This document shows positions 27,401 to 42,400 of a stretch of 64,000 bases of DNA, piece after piece. Below the pieces are notes generated by a model that made no database searches, was not told the origin of the DNA, and saw nothing but the letters and a program-made list of their open reading frames with translations. The stretch's first letter is position 1. Each line of letters opens with the position of its first letter. Made by a program: the position numbers and the translations under genes. The DNA comes from Apostichopus japonicus (taxonomy: Eukaryota; Echinodermata; Holothuroidea; Aspidochirotida; Stichopodidae). The DNA lies in assembly GCF_037975245.1 (NCBI RefSeq), contig NC_092569.1:1339501-1403500 (forward strand), in the 5' to 3' direction.

Positions 27401-30400
27401 TTCAATGTTTCTATATTCTAAATGCACTCTGACCAGGTGGGTTTAATGGAGAAAAGCTTTCACAATCGAAGGAAAGAAATTTATATTGTTGCCCTTTATG
27501 GAGCGAACGATTTACCGTAAAATCACTGCGACCGCCCATATCAGCATGTTCATTACACAAATGTAACCTACATATACTTGTATTGTCCACTTTTTCTACC
27601 AAATTTCACGACGGAAACGTCTGAAAACACCTGTTTATTCCTTGCAAAAAGCAATCAAGAAGTTAGTAAACAATCAAAATTTGAGAAAATGCAGAAAAAC
27701 TGCTCTTAACAAGTCATTTTCTACCAGCAATCAGGTGTTGAGTAAACAAATGATCATCATATGGAATTTATTACCAAGCTGAAACCATCATCAGAGCAAT
27801 TTCAGCCATCAAATATACATGTATTTAATTTACCTCAAACTTCCATAAAAGTGGCTATTGCAAAGAGGAAATTACTCGGATATAGACTAACTTGTAGACC
27901 AGGTAGTAAAACAGTAGTAAAATGCAATGGTAGGTTAGAAACAGCTTTTAGAGAGTCAATCAGTAAAATAAAAGTAGTTCAGTTCAAAAGATAAGATGAA
28001 CACGTTACTTAGCAATAGAATACTTGGTTCTAGTTCATAATCATTTACCACTTTTTCAACACAACTCTTACATCCAAAGCATGCTAGGTACTTTTGCCAT
28101 TTAAGTGTGAGAGAGCTCAATTGAGGAAGGGGTGGGGGAAGGGAGGTAAAAGCTGAAAATGTTATGTATGGGAAGAGACCGGTATGAGATGAATGAAGTA
28201 TATCAGGAGCTTTCCTACATTATTTGATCAAATGAAAATGATGAAATGACTTCTGAAACTTTCCATTGCCCAGAGACATTTACTGTATAGATTTAGATTT
28301 AAATTAATGAATAATGAAATACTGAATGGGAAAGTTAGTTTTTGTCAGAAGAATAAAGCAAAGAGGAAATTTCCACAATTCTCATAATTTCATCATTATT
28401 TTATGTAAACATTTGACTTAAATCTAACAAAAGAATTGAACTGTGTACATAATTTCCATATTAATTTAAAATTTAAATGAATTAAACTCAACAACAATAC
28501 CCTGCTACAATGTGCCTTACTTCATTTGAGGCTTTCAAAAATTGCAGAGTACTTTTAAATTATCACCCGGATTTATCAAGATGGTTTCCGTTTGCTACAG
28601 TACAGTATTACTACACATCATCTTTGCAAAATTTTGGAAATAATCGTCCAGTTGAGAATTGTGGCATAAGACCCAAACATTAATGACGTTTTCTCAATTT
28701 ATCATCATATCATTGATTTTTAATCCATTGCAGTATATAAGTTACACACAAGTTATTCACACTGATGGAACTATGGCGATACATATATTTTCTTTGCTGC
28801 TAAGACCCACCCCTTGATACACTAATCCACAAATGATGCTTGCTGATTTATGTGACTATATATTATAAATGTGTGTCATATCTACAAAAATCTGCCGCTA
28901 GTTTATTGCCAAACAATATTATTATCAAATTTATGTATTTTCTCCAAGACGAAATACTGTAAATTAAAACTACAGCACAGCCTATACCGACTGCAACACT
29001 TACAGTGCATCGGCAACTCACCCTATGTCAGTTACCTAGTTTGCATATAAAAGCTGTCAGCTAACATCATCAGACCTCTTATCACTACAGGCAGACAGCA
29101 ATATACTTTTTGGCAAGAAGCAGGGCTTTTAAGAGCTCTGTCTTTACCTTGATGATATCACAGATCACATACTTAACTGAACTGTTATCCATGCCATGGA
29201 AAGATTCAAGGTTTGGCTGCTCAAAACAGGTTACATTCAATCAACCATTATCTTGAGAATGTGGCAAACTGTCAGTGCATAACATTTTCTTCTCACTGTC
29301 TGTAACCAAAATATTCCTAAGGTAATGATCCATTTTCACACCTACACTGTGAGCAGTTGTATTTAAAGTTCAGACTCAAAAAAATGGTCAATCACCGTAA
29401 GTCAAACATTTGAGTCAAATTCTAATTTGATTAAATACCAAGCATGCTTAATGAACATTGACAATTAAATATTTGTTCAAGTTCAACTGAATAAAATGCT
29501 GACAATCTACATTCAAAAGAAATTCATTTTGGGGTGTTTACATCTCAAACATCATCATTTTTATGATGGTACTGTATTATGCAAATGATTTCAATGGTGA
29601 AAGACCACAGACTTTTTGGCTCAGCACTTTTTTCAGTTTGTTAACCGGTGCTGTGGCCCAGTGGATAAAAGCGGTGGCATTTGAAGCAATGAGGCTTAGC
29701 AATCGGGAGGCTCCGAGTTCGATACCCAGTCGGGTCATAGTGAGGTGGGTTTTCCATCTGAAATAACTTTCTTTGAATACCAGGAGGCTATAGCAAGTTT
29801 GACAGTTTTCTTCAAACTTTTGTGACAATCTTTGCAAAAAGTTTTCGTCATTTTATTGCATACTAACCTTACTCCAATGACTTTCAAGTCAAGATTTTTA
29901 GCCTTTTCGAGGAGGTAGTGCGCCCTCTTTGGATGACAGCCATACTTTAGTCCCAGCTGGCACTGAGCGGTAGAATCGTCTGTTAAGATTCGTAGGACCA
30001 GTCTTGAAGTGTAAAAAAAAGCCAAAAAATCAAAACTAATGCAAAGATATTATATCAAAACCAATATGCTAATTCAAACCACACATTATTACCTTTTTTT
30101 GCAAGAGTGAATCATTTCTGTCCAGAAAGGCAAACAGCATAAGGATTATTTACTGTGGATTGAAGGATTAACCAAAACTTGCTATTTCATTTCATAATGC
30201 TTGTTTTTTTTTTGTTGGGGGGGGAGGAGGGGGGTCTTGGGTTTTTTTTGTGCAATGTTTTGAATCGAAGCATTTTAAACTTCAGCATTAGCACAAGACA
30301 TAAAGAGATGAAATTCATAGACCCACAACGTTCTTTCCAGTATCACATTTACATGTGTACAGTTTATGTCAAATACTCTGAAAGCTTGAAGTATGGCTTG

Positions 30401-33400
30401 GCATACATGTCTCTCAAATACTGTACAGTTGATCTTGCTGACCCCTCCACCAGGGATAAGAGAACCTAAACCGCTACAGTTGGGACTAGTTAGTGCCCTC
30501 TCTCTTGTAACTTCTCACTATTCCATTGTTACTTTGAACATGCGTAAAGCCAATTCAAGAAACGGCTGGTTATGTAACTTTGCCTGCCTACTGTACCTTT
30601 GTTGAGGACACGTTGCTTTGACCTTGTCCAGTTCAGTTTCGTTGTCAAAGGTCATAAAGTAGAGGTCGTACTTGTCTGCATATCGGAGGTGAGACTTCTG
30701 CTTACAAGGATTAGCAAAGATTATCTTGGAAGGATGCACATTCAGGTCAAGCATGGTCTCGATCTCATGCTGAAAAAGGAAAGGTCATAGGTCAATTGTT
30801 TCATACTACTTTCATCAACTGTTTAGCAGCCAATTACAGCACAGTATTTACTGTATTGACAAAACTACATCAAATTACTCAGGCAAAGTATGCATGTACA
30901 ATAATGCCCAGTAAAGTATGTAGCAAGCTCTGTGGATTATCAAAATTATACTTTAAAAAAAATGGTTTTGATGTCTGCTCAAAATGCTGTTTGCTGAAAA
31001 TTTTACATTCTTTTTCCTATCATAAAAAGTTCTGCAACTTCATAAAAGTTGATGCTCTTTTGATTGTACCAGCCTGAGCCACTCCTTCAGTACATCAAAC
31101 ACATGTTTCTCTCATACAAACCCGCCTCTATTACTCTTAGATTGTTATCACGCCTTTTCACACGAACCCTAGGCAGCTGTTACTTGCCAAAATGAGGAAC
31201 ATTAAAATCATACATATATAATTAAATAGCCAATTTTCTGCAGGGTACCCTTTACTGCCATGCATACACATGTAGACTGGTAAATTTGTCATGTATACAT
31301 TAAGTTTAATGTAGTGGAGTAATGAAACTTTACCTTATGTTAGTTTTTATAGTTTGGCAGACTGAAGTAATAACCATATTGACATGTCGCTTCTAGGATG
31401 CTAATTATTGCAAATTGATTTAAACAACTAATTGCTGGTCTAATTGGTTCAGCAAAGGAAACCACAATGTGTTAAATTACCAAGTATAGTGCAACAGCAC
31501 AAGCTGAATTTATCCAGCTTTTCCTTGGTTTTGGCAAAGTTTCAACAGGATGATGCAAGAAAACTTCATAAAAATGCACTGTAGTAGCTCTGTTAAGTCC
31601 ATGGACATGTGTGTGCAAATATCAGAGCAATACACTATGTAGTACAAAGTTCCTAAAGTTTTAAATTTTGAACATTGATGATATCACATAATTTTTGAGC
31701 CTAACCAACAAAGTTAGACACCTCATAAAGCAATCATATGTGTAATTCTAATGGGTTTTATGATATGCACATGAACTCTGCCCTTTGACCACAAACCACA
31801 AGCCAATAGGGACTTGAAAGTTGTACTGATGACAGCCATGTTTCATGTCAAGTACTGTATGATACTTTTGGCAATACTTTGCCATCTGGAAATACTGTGG
31901 TTACATTTTCATCCAGCCAAAACTGTAGACTTGTTACACTATGATGAATGTACAAAATGTATTCAAATTATGTTTCTATAGATTTGAAGATTTTCACACC
32001 TTGACCTCTGCTGATTTGACCTTCATTATCAGTCACATGACAAGTCTGACATTTGGCATTATTCCCCTTCTTGAGATACTGTGTTTTTCACATGGTCACC
32101 ACACATACACACATACATACTGTAAATACACACGCCAACATGAATATATAGTGAAATAGTCAGTAGCTTGCCTTCAGCAAATAAGCACAACTTGACTGCA
32201 TTCATCTCAATCCTATCAATTTACAGATGGTTTTCTCAAACGAAATTACAACAAGCCTTAGTGAGCATATTAACGCTCAAAGTCAAATTTTGTTTGAATT
32301 CGTGTGCAAGATTATTGAAACATGATCAGGCAGGCCAAGTAAAACCTATTAACATGGTAACGTACAATATAAAAATATTAATTTCAATGATGGTAAAATT
32401 TTTAAAACTTCTGGCTCCTGTAAAGACGTCGCGTTATCAGATATATCGTGACGTCATGTGCTTGTCTTTTAACATCCAGCAATCAAAGTCGTATACGCAA
32501 AGCCTTTGAGCTTTTATCTCACGGAGGAGTGTGTACATTTTTAAATAACCGCAATCTCTCCCATCACCAAACACTGTATGTACAGACAGTACCACAAGTC
32601 ATCACGTGGCTCGCTGGCTCTAAGAGCTTTATCATCAGAGTACTGTGCATACAGTATTTTAAGTTCAGAGCACACATAATCATGGAGAATGGAATTTTAA
32701 TCTGACTTGTGGCTGGCAGATGGTCCACACATGGCATATAGTACGGTACAGTAATGTGGACATTCCACAGTATTACTGCACTTCTACTACTACTACCACA
32801 GTAATTACTGCCAGAGTTTGATGATGTACTTGCACTGATGTCCATGTTATCTTTTCGGTTGATGAATTAGTTTTAACCCTCTCTACAGTATTATGCCTCA
32901 TAAGTACAGTATATATTTGTAAATATACTACCTTGATGCTATGTATATAATCATTATTAGTATGGAGATTTTGCTTACCAGGAGGCCTCAGATGTGTAAA
33001 ACTGTTATTGTTGGTACAAACAGTATTAAGCCTAGAGGAAACTGTCTTACATCACCTTTCCAATACTTCCAGGTTACCTGTATTAAGTGTAACTTTAAGT
33101 ACAGTGTAGACAACAAACAAGCTACTGTATAATCAACCAGGTTTGATTGACAAAAAGTTTTTGATGAAGAAACAAGGTTACAAGAAAAGTGCCAAAATTT
33201 GTAACACGTACAGATCTGTCCCTTCACAAAAAAAACCCTTTGGTTTTAAATTATCCATGAACACTCAGTACTAATAAACCTCTCATGTGTAACATACAGT
33301 CACACGGTCCCCATATCATAATTTACTGGATCTCAGTGTGCATTTTGTCATCACAGACTATTGAGAAGAAAATTTTGGTGAAGTAACTCAAGACTCAGAC

Positions 33401-36400
33401 TTTGGATAATTTTCATGAGTTGGTGGACAGGGTGAGAGAAGTCTGGAGTCTAATGAAGTTGCTGTAATACCGGGTTTAAAGTACAAGCAGTATTAGGACA
33501 TGTTTACTACAATTCAACAAATGGGTTTGAATGTCTGTTCTGTATCTGATAGCCAGAGGATGCGGTGTGAAGTAGTACGAAACCAGTTTCTTTCAGTTCA
33601 ATGAGGTAGTGTTACTATGTCCCATCCCCCTGCCGCCCCCATCCCCCTGCCTCCCCCATCCCCCTGCCTCCCCCCCTCCCCAATTTAGGACTCCAGTCTT
33701 GCCAGTTTAATTACAATGACAATCTCTCTTCTGACTCCTTATCTACAAATTACACTAGTCCTAAGGCTTTCAGGCTTCCAAATCGTTGAAGAATTTATAG
33801 TTTTTATCAGCTCAGAAGATTGCAGAGACTAGGTCTATCCCGATTCCAATTGTTGAAGAATTTATAGTTTTTATCACAGCTCAGACAGAGCACAAAGACT
33901 AGGTTCAACCCGCCTCCAAAGCATTATAGAATTAAACTTTGTTGTATCAGCTTGGAAGAGTACAGAAACGAAAGGCAAGGTTAACAGATGTCCCCGACTA
34001 ACTTGAACAGTCCCCGGTTTTTATATACTAGGCCAGGGTTAAAAGTGTCCTTGGATTTTATGTACTGTCAAAGGAATATCCTCAAATATGTAAAATGGCC
34101 CTGAATAATTTATTTACCTAATTCGCCTCCCGTTTATAGAAACAGCTTTTACCAAAGCTGCCATCGTTCAGGTGTTATTACTAGTTCAGCAATGCCTTGA
34201 GTTAATTCACAGCCTGTAATTCACATGAAAAACACCATACGTTGCTCATAGAGTAGTAATGAATAATGAGACTTCCAGCTACTGTACAAAAGAAAAAGGT
34301 TTTGACATTGGATTTTTATCTCGCACAAAATACTTGTTTCTGAACGAAATGTTCTAAACTGGAACAAATTCACCATTGACCAGATTTGAAAAACAGAACC
34401 ACCAAAGCACAGAGAGACCAGCTCTCTGGAGTAACTCACAAAGCAAGGAGGTGCTCAAAATGCCTTCCTTTAAACACACAATAGGGGGGGGTGGGGGGAT
34501 TAACATCAATATCATGTCCTTGGATTTCATGGGCAAAGTATAGTCACATAGAAAAAGATATTTATTCTGTTCACATGGATCACAATGAATTCAACAGGGC
34601 TAATAGCACTGGAAGCAGGGCTTGACATTACCGGTGACAAAAAGCAGTCGGGCCCTCTGTGTTTGCCGTGGTGCCCATGAAAGATACTGTACGCCCAGTC
34701 TACAGCAAACATTGCAGTCATACCCTTTTAGTTTTGCTAGGGGGCGGGGGTGGGGGGCCAAGAGGCCCGCCAACACCAAAACTTGATAAAGAAGCCACGA
34801 AGCATACACATTTGATGTTTGGTGTTTTAGAATCCTGGGGTTTCAGTGACTGGTTGTAGTATATGAGGTAATTGATGGTTTGGTATCCAAGGTGTGGTTT
34901 TAAGTTTGCAGGAATAACTATAAAGACAAGGATCTACTCCTATGGACCTGGACAAGCTCAGATGTGTGAGATGCAGGTTGATGCCTACGTTAAAGGAACC
35001 AGCAAAAGTAAAGAAGTAATGCTGTGACAGGTCTACCTTAAGTCAGGTAAGCATGTACATGCTGCCAACTCCTTGCGTCCAATGGAAGAGTCTGCTATTG
35101 TACAGCTGCTAATACATTGGGATGCAGTCAAGCATCAGTAAATGATCAAGGTATTTGACATGTAGCCTACACTGCAGGCTACTCTCAAGTAATCATTCCA
35201 GATGTTTAAAACAATAGCTCTTCTTGAGAAGAAGCATGGTGTGGAGTTAGGAGACAACTACCTCCTTAATAAAGCAAGAAAGAAATTAATTGGTGACATC
35301 TCCATGACTTTCCTGGCAGATCTGAAAAGAAATATGAAGATGAACCATTCTACTTTTCCTTGCTATTAGATGATCACTATCCATTTCCATACAGGTTATC
35401 TACAGTACGTGCAAATATTGAGGCAACAACTGTAGAGTTAAGCAGAAAGTTTAACAAACCTGGCCTAAGACTCTGGAAATTGTTTGAGGAAGTTACCAAG
35501 AAAAGTGGAAGTTTCGTGGTCATCATCTAACAACAACTGCATAGACATTTGAACGCTTCAGTAAGATTTCAAGAAGAGTCCTTACTAACATCCTGAAGTG
35601 CATTGATGCATACTTTCAGAACTTCAAACAATACAATGTCCTTCTTGAAGCAGATCTTTGAACCCTGCAAACATACCAGTGGACACTTCTATCTCTCCTG
35701 AAAATGGAAATGATCCGGTTCAGGAGTGAGTTGACCATTTTCATGACATTTTGGTACAAAATGGACGTTCTGGTGGCCATTCAAAGGGAGTGGACATGGT
35801 CAGAAGACAGAGTTTCAAAGGAGGGGGGGGGCTGAGGGTCATTCTTTCCATTATACATGGGAACAAATAAACAAAATCTCAGCACTTTCCCAACATGATG
35901 CACCTTAAATTCACATTCTTTGCTTTGCCCAGTAGCTACAGCACAGGTGGAGCAATCCTTTTTTGTCAGAAGACAACATTCCTCAAACCCCAGAACAAAA
36001 TATCAGCTAAAAAATGTCCTCCTTCACAAATAAGAATTCGTTTCTTACTTTCTTCTACAACAAAGATTTAACTTGTCTACTCTTGATATGTTTGAAATTT
36101 ATCTTCTCTCCTTACTGTAATGCTAGTACCATAAGAATGCCAACGGTGCACTTTAAGACATTTTCAAGTTACCCTTAACGATAATCCTGCTCCCCTCAAT
36201 AAATCTAAAAGCTCTATTTTAGGTTTTGAACATAAAATATTGACAATTTTGATTAAAGAGATCTCCTAAATTGGGCAAGATTTTGCTAGGCTCCTTTGAG
36301 GTAGTTTTAGACAATGTAGCAACCATGTCTGATTTTCAAGAATTGTTTTATGGTCTGAGACAGACTGTTATATTACAGACTCGGGGGTGTGATGATGTTT

Positions 36401-39400
36401 GAGCTGTCGCACAATCAGTGTACATACAGTTAAATGCGTTCCGTCATGTATTGTTCTTCAAAATAAAATAAAACAAAAACTTTTAGCAAACTGCTTATCC
36501 ACTAAGAGCCTGTGTAAAAGTGAGTGGGCCTAACCTTTCAATTCCTAGCAGGATCTTCTTCAGAGGCTGAAGATGATCCTGCTAGGATCAAAATGTCAGG
36601 CCCACTTACATATATTGTACTTTTGAAGTTATTATCTTGGTGGGCAACCAATCTTGTAGTTGAGACAACCTTGGAGGAAATCTGAGGAGTTTTGGAGAGA
36701 CAAACAGCACAGTTTTCTAATTGCATGATGTAAGTTAATGATGTGATTAAACACAATACCTTGATCTATATAGTATGTCTCCTTTAATATGGAAATGGCT
36801 GACGAGAAGGTGACATGGGATATACCGAGACTCCTTGAGACCTGTCACATTCCAAGTGTTTTACTGTTAATGCCTAATCAGTATGTGACACCTAATGGTG
36901 TGTCCAGTGACTTGAGCTGATATATTGTGAAACCAAGTAAAACGCAACTGTCACGTGTACGCTGAGCCCTGTCGTGATATGTCAGGCATATAGCCAACAG
37001 CTCGGAGTGTGTGTTACACAGGATAAATATCAATAGTTAATACAGCATACTCTAGTCTAAAGGAAAACTACACTGTAATATGAAAATTCACAATAAACAA
37101 CATACTTGCAGAGAGCACAAAATACAGTGAGTTGATATGGACAGATATAAGAGGAAAACAATAAGCATGCTCTTAGGTGCTAGGTCTGTTAACTTGGAAG
37201 TGAGGGTGGGGGGGGGATTGTGAAAAGATGGTTCCAAACAAAATATGGGGGGAGGGTCATATGGAAAAATCTATCAAATGAGGAGGAAAATATGTTAAAA
37301 CACTTAACATGCTCTTAGGTGCTAGGTCAGTTAACTTGGAAGTGAGGGTGGGGGGGGGGGATTGTGAAAAGATGGTTCCAAACAAAATATGGGGGGCAAG
37401 GCTCACATGGAAAAATCTATCAAATGAGGAGGAAAATATGTTAAAACACTAAACAAGCTCTTAGGTGCTAGGTCAGTTAACTTGGAAGTGAGGGTGGGGG
37501 GGGGATTGTGAAAAGATGGTTCCAAACAAAATATGGGGGGCAAGGCTCACATGGAAAAATCTATCAAATGAGGAGGAAAATATGTTAAAACACTAAACAT
37601 GCTCTTAGGTGCTAGGTCAGTTAACTTGGAAGTGAGGGTGGGGGGGGGGGATTGTGAAAAGATGGTTCCAAACAAAATATGGGGGGCAAGGCTCACATGG
37701 AAAAATCTATCAAATGAGGAGGAAAATATGTTAAAACACTAAACATGCTCTTAGGTGCTAGGTCAGTTAACTTGGAAGTGAGGGTGGGGAGGGAGGTGGG
37801 GGATTTTTGGAGAGATGGCTCCAAACAAAATATGGGGGGGGGAGGGAGACTCATATGGAAAAATCTATCAAATGAGGAGGAAAATATGTTAAAACATTAA
37901 ACATGCTCTTTGATGCTAGGTCAGTAAACTTGGAAGTAAGGGTGGGGTGGGGGGTGGGGAGCTTTGTGGAGAGATGGCTCCAAACAAACTATGGGGGGGG
38001 CTATCTATCATGTGAGGAGGCAAATATGTTAAAACACTAAACATGCTCTTTGGTGCTAAGTCAGTAAACTTGGAGGTGAAGGGGGAGGGGGGGGGAAGGG
38101 GACTTTGTGGAGAGTAGCTAACATTTAAACAATATGTTAACTGTGTCATTGGTAACTGCAATACATGAGCTTTCATTCTGAAATGTTTTCAATCACTGTA
38201 GGTGTTGAGATGGGATAGCCATGGAAACCAGGCACTCTTAAGATCAATGTCTTCAATAGTATAACAGGGTCACAATAGACACAGTACAGTATATCAGAGT
38301 GCTATCATTACGAGGAGACAGGTGCTGCAATGGTGACAAGCTGTGAAGTGTGAACCAATGGATCAACGCAGGGAATAATTTATCCTGTATCGCATTGGGA
38401 AATGCTATACAAAATGGGCAAAATTACTATACAAGTCCGAAGATATATATGTTTTATAGCACAGTCTGCACAATCCTATTTTGTAATGGACATAGTTTTC
38501 AACTCTGCTACACACACAATTTGAACACTAAATTATATCCCTGCAACATACACATTGCACTCTACTTCAAAAGATTGGTAAATCCATGAAAATGAGTAAA
38601 TGACAAAGCATTCTAAACACTTAAAACTCTTTTAAATATCAATGTATTGCAATCCAAAGCAGGTGCAGAGAAACGCTGTACAACAAATGCTGGCTACTGT
38701 ATAAGTCATCATGGAAACTCAGCCATTAAAGCATCTACAGTAGTTAATGCCTTACTCATAAAATAGTTCATCATCTTCATATAAAATTAGTATTGAAAAA
38801 TTAAATGCTAATGCCTCTGATATTATACTAAAATGTTGATAGTTATCAGAGAAATTCAGATATTCAAAGTAACCCCCAAATTTGTTCTAATTTACAGTAA
38901 TGTACTTTGGTAGAGGTTGTATGGTAGTCCTAACAAATTGACTGCCTTTAAGGATACATATGAATAATTAACTCAGAATAAAAGGCCTGCAAATTTTTAT
39001 CAGAACTATAATATCTTGACTTTAATAAATGTCTACCCTTTGAGGTACCTATTGCAATAGGTTTTGGAAATTGTTTGTTCACCAGAAAATAAGAATTTAT
39101 GCCCAAAGTTGAAAATGAATTATCTCATTACCATATCCAGGGTACTTAATGAGAGAGGCCTGAATCAGGTTGTTAAAACTCAATATCATTTTCAGTTTGT
39201 CACTGTAGGGTCAAATTTGGGTAATTTTTCTTTTTGCGCTTGTTCCTTGAAAGCAAGTGTTCTATACAGTGCAGTAGATTATTTTGGAAAACTATAAGAA
39301 TGGGTATAAATATCTATATATATTATAGTAAACCTATACAGTAACTAACAGCATGTTGTTACTTGAGTTTCACCCCTGCAGTGTGCTGCAATCATCAGAA

Positions 39401-42400
39401 AACATTTACCATATAGGTATACTACTGTATACTATGTACTTGCTCTACTTCGATGTATTGAGCACTTTTGCAACAGGAAGTGTAAAACATCTGAATCTTT
39501 GTCATATATATTGTGGCTGCACCCTATGGGAAGTCCCCCGGGGGACATGTGGTTGTGGTGCACTGTGGTGCCACAGGAAAGATTGATTGAATTGTGCACA
39601 CTTTGGTGTGTAGGTGTGACAAGTTACCAATGACCAGGGTTAAGTCGTGTGAGAGGTCCTTGCCCTGAACAAGAACGTAAACAGGTCTAATAATCATCAT
39701 AACTAACAGCACTAATGTTACAGCAGCTGTTCATTTCAGTTTCTTGAAAGGTTGTCCTTGTAAACTGCTCTTATGTTATCAGAGGGAAGAGATATACATG
39801 TATATAAATAAGTTATTGCAATGTGTTATGTTCAGGCATTGAACTTCTCAGACATATGGGTCAAACATTGAAGTTCCTAGAATACTGTACAATTGATTGA
39901 TGAATTCTTGTATCTGACTGGATAGATGGGATCATGAGAGTGCATGTACGGTGGGGAGACAGGTATGACGACTGAAGGATATCTATACTGAAAACTGCAA
40001 CACCTGGGTACAATATTTCTGTTGATGACAGCTAATATAGATCTATATATAATTTATCACTACCAGTAGTATTGTTACAACAGCAGTCTATTTCAGTTTA
40101 TTGAAAGGTGTTGTCCTTGTATGCTGCTTGTATGTTATCATATTGTAGGAATAGATGTGTAATCACTGGGACTTGGGCTAAAAGCAGGGCTTTTGCTAAA
40201 AAGGATAGTCCATAATTACTACATGTTGAAATGAAAAATGAAGATAAGTTAAGTAGTTAAAAGGATCAGGAGGGACAATCCCCATCAAGGACCCACTATG
40301 GGAGAGAAAGGGAATAAAATTACATCCACTACGCATAACAGTGAAATTTGTATGCAATTCCTTTCCAGATATTAATCATTGAAATTGTCAAGTGTGAACT
40401 AATTAGCGGAATTGATGGAAACTGGTGTGAGGTCATACAGCTGCACACTGAGAGCAAAATGTTTCAGATTTCTCTTTTTTTCCATATTTTTTATATTTTC
40501 TTGACAAATTAATGAGATAAGTTTCCAACTTTGCTTTCTAAAGATATATGTGATAATGGATGCACATTTTAAAGAATTTTTTAACAAAAATAGTTTTCAG
40601 TGTGTACTATGGCGAGAAAAGCGGAATAAGTTACGTACAAAATATATGGTGTACTTGCGAAATACATACATACATTACTGTGTATAAAATATAAATTGTA
40701 AATGTATATGACTTGAGTTTATATTATTGGAGCTTGCCAATACCAAGGAGGTGAGCTGGAAAGTGCAGGGGGTGGGGGGGGGGGGTGGGGGCATAGCGCA
40801 GAGTACTACAGAGGGGTACATTTGGTTGAAAATTGTCCTACTTCACTGTCGGTACCTTGATTGGGACTAGTGGTTATACATCTCTTTACAATAAGCATAA
40901 GCTTTTACATAACATGTATGTTGCTATGGGAAGGGATATATGTGGGTAAAGGAGGAGATGGGGGTATTATGTGAGAGGTTGGCAACCTGGTAGTAGATAT
41001 GATTGAGGGGAGGGAATGAACTCTTTTTTAAAGATTTAATAAGAAATTTGAAGTCAAAGCAATTTGTTTCTCATTTTTATGTGTACTGTTTGAACAAGTT
41101 TTAATTTATGCAAATACTAATAAGCCTTTAATTAGACCCTTGTTCCAGTTACAACAACAACCCAGGTGTCAAAGATGATGTGGATGCACGACAGCCTCTA
41201 CTTATCACTCCAGAAGAGCCCTTGACCAGCATGGAGACCATTACTTTGATTCTGTTAGGATCCTGTTGCCAAAAGTGACTAAATTTTGAGTAATTAAAAT
41301 TTGTAACTAATTGCCCAGACCTTGGTATAAGGTTAAACTCATTACTACTAAAGCAAAGTACTTTGCAAGTTGGTGACCTGCTGGTGTACGGTCGTCACAC
41401 AGGTCACCCGGTTTAGGTTATGACTACGTCGTGAGGTAGCATCAATTCAATTCCCAGCAGCAAATCTAATGCCATGGCAGCTATACCAAACAGTTTATAT
41501 AATCAGATGATTCATAAATCCATTCTTTCAAAGCAACAAACCCATAACTTACACTATTATTGTACCAGCAACCCTTTTTAATTACGGTCGCCATGGTCAC
41601 ATTGGCGACCGCAATTCTCAGCTGGCGATGAGAATTTCTGGAAAAATTAATGCTAGTCGCCAGACCTATAATACTGTGGCGATCAGTTTTTGCAACTGAA
41701 AATTTCACCATGATGAATTTAAATTGTCACAAAACTGTTTAAAATGACAAGTTAGAGTAGCAATATTATGTGATAAAATAAAAAGAGATTTAATCTGTCT
41801 TACAATCATTAAAAAGTTTAACTTACAAAACTGTCGATATTATGAAACAAACTACGTTCGGCAAAGCCCTGTTTCAAGACTGCCTAACAATGAACAGCGT
41901 GCACTATACGTACATCAGTTTACAACTGCAGTGTTTAACCCTGGTAGGCTACATGTGCAGCAAATTTTACCAGGTACCTTGTCAAGCAAGTTGCAACCCC
42001 CTGTCTAACACCTGTTTGTTAACATTTTTGGCACGTTTCCAAAAAACTTTTCCTGGAGTAAACTATTTTCGCTCCGCTCTAGAATTAATTAGGTCAGTCA
42101 GTAAAGGATCGGTAAAGTTATGCGAAATATTATCTTAGACGTTTAAGAAAAGTAGGTAAATATCCCCGTAACATGAAGGTTAGTAAAACACACCTCAAGC
42201 CAACCGACTCCTCCGCATGAACAAAACATTCTTTTCCCCATGATACACGAGGCACAGTCTATATCATACAGACATAGCACGATATCATGGCCCCGATAGC
42301 TACGGTATGGTCATATAAAAGTAAACCTTGCAATTCCATATTTTAGGCCACTTGGCATGATTAACTAAATGCTAAATATTGTTTCCATGTCCTTGTAGAG

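Larger units (their letters stand above)
30770..35198. other. Intron 2 spacer, mostly unassigned
   Basis: AT-rich intron sequence. It includes a palindromic cgtgacgtcatg near 32446-32457 (a CRE-like string, probably by chance) and the short tandem repeats at 33.6-34.0 kb. No coding exon recognised. Confidence 0.65.
38119..41568. other. Intron 2 spacer, mostly unassigned
   Basis: AT-rich. Contains a dispersed repeat copy, the 360-bp direct duplication and a G-run cluster at 40768-40792 (quadruplex-forming potential). No gene recognised. Confidence 0.65.

Noticed and set aside
29645-29730. Functional tRNA gene
   Set aside because: The A and B boxes are present but the acceptor stem does not close and the sequence continues as a SINE body.
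32446-32457. CRE-like TGACGTCA
   Set aside because: An isolated 8-bp match deep in an intron, expected by chance about once per 65 kb.
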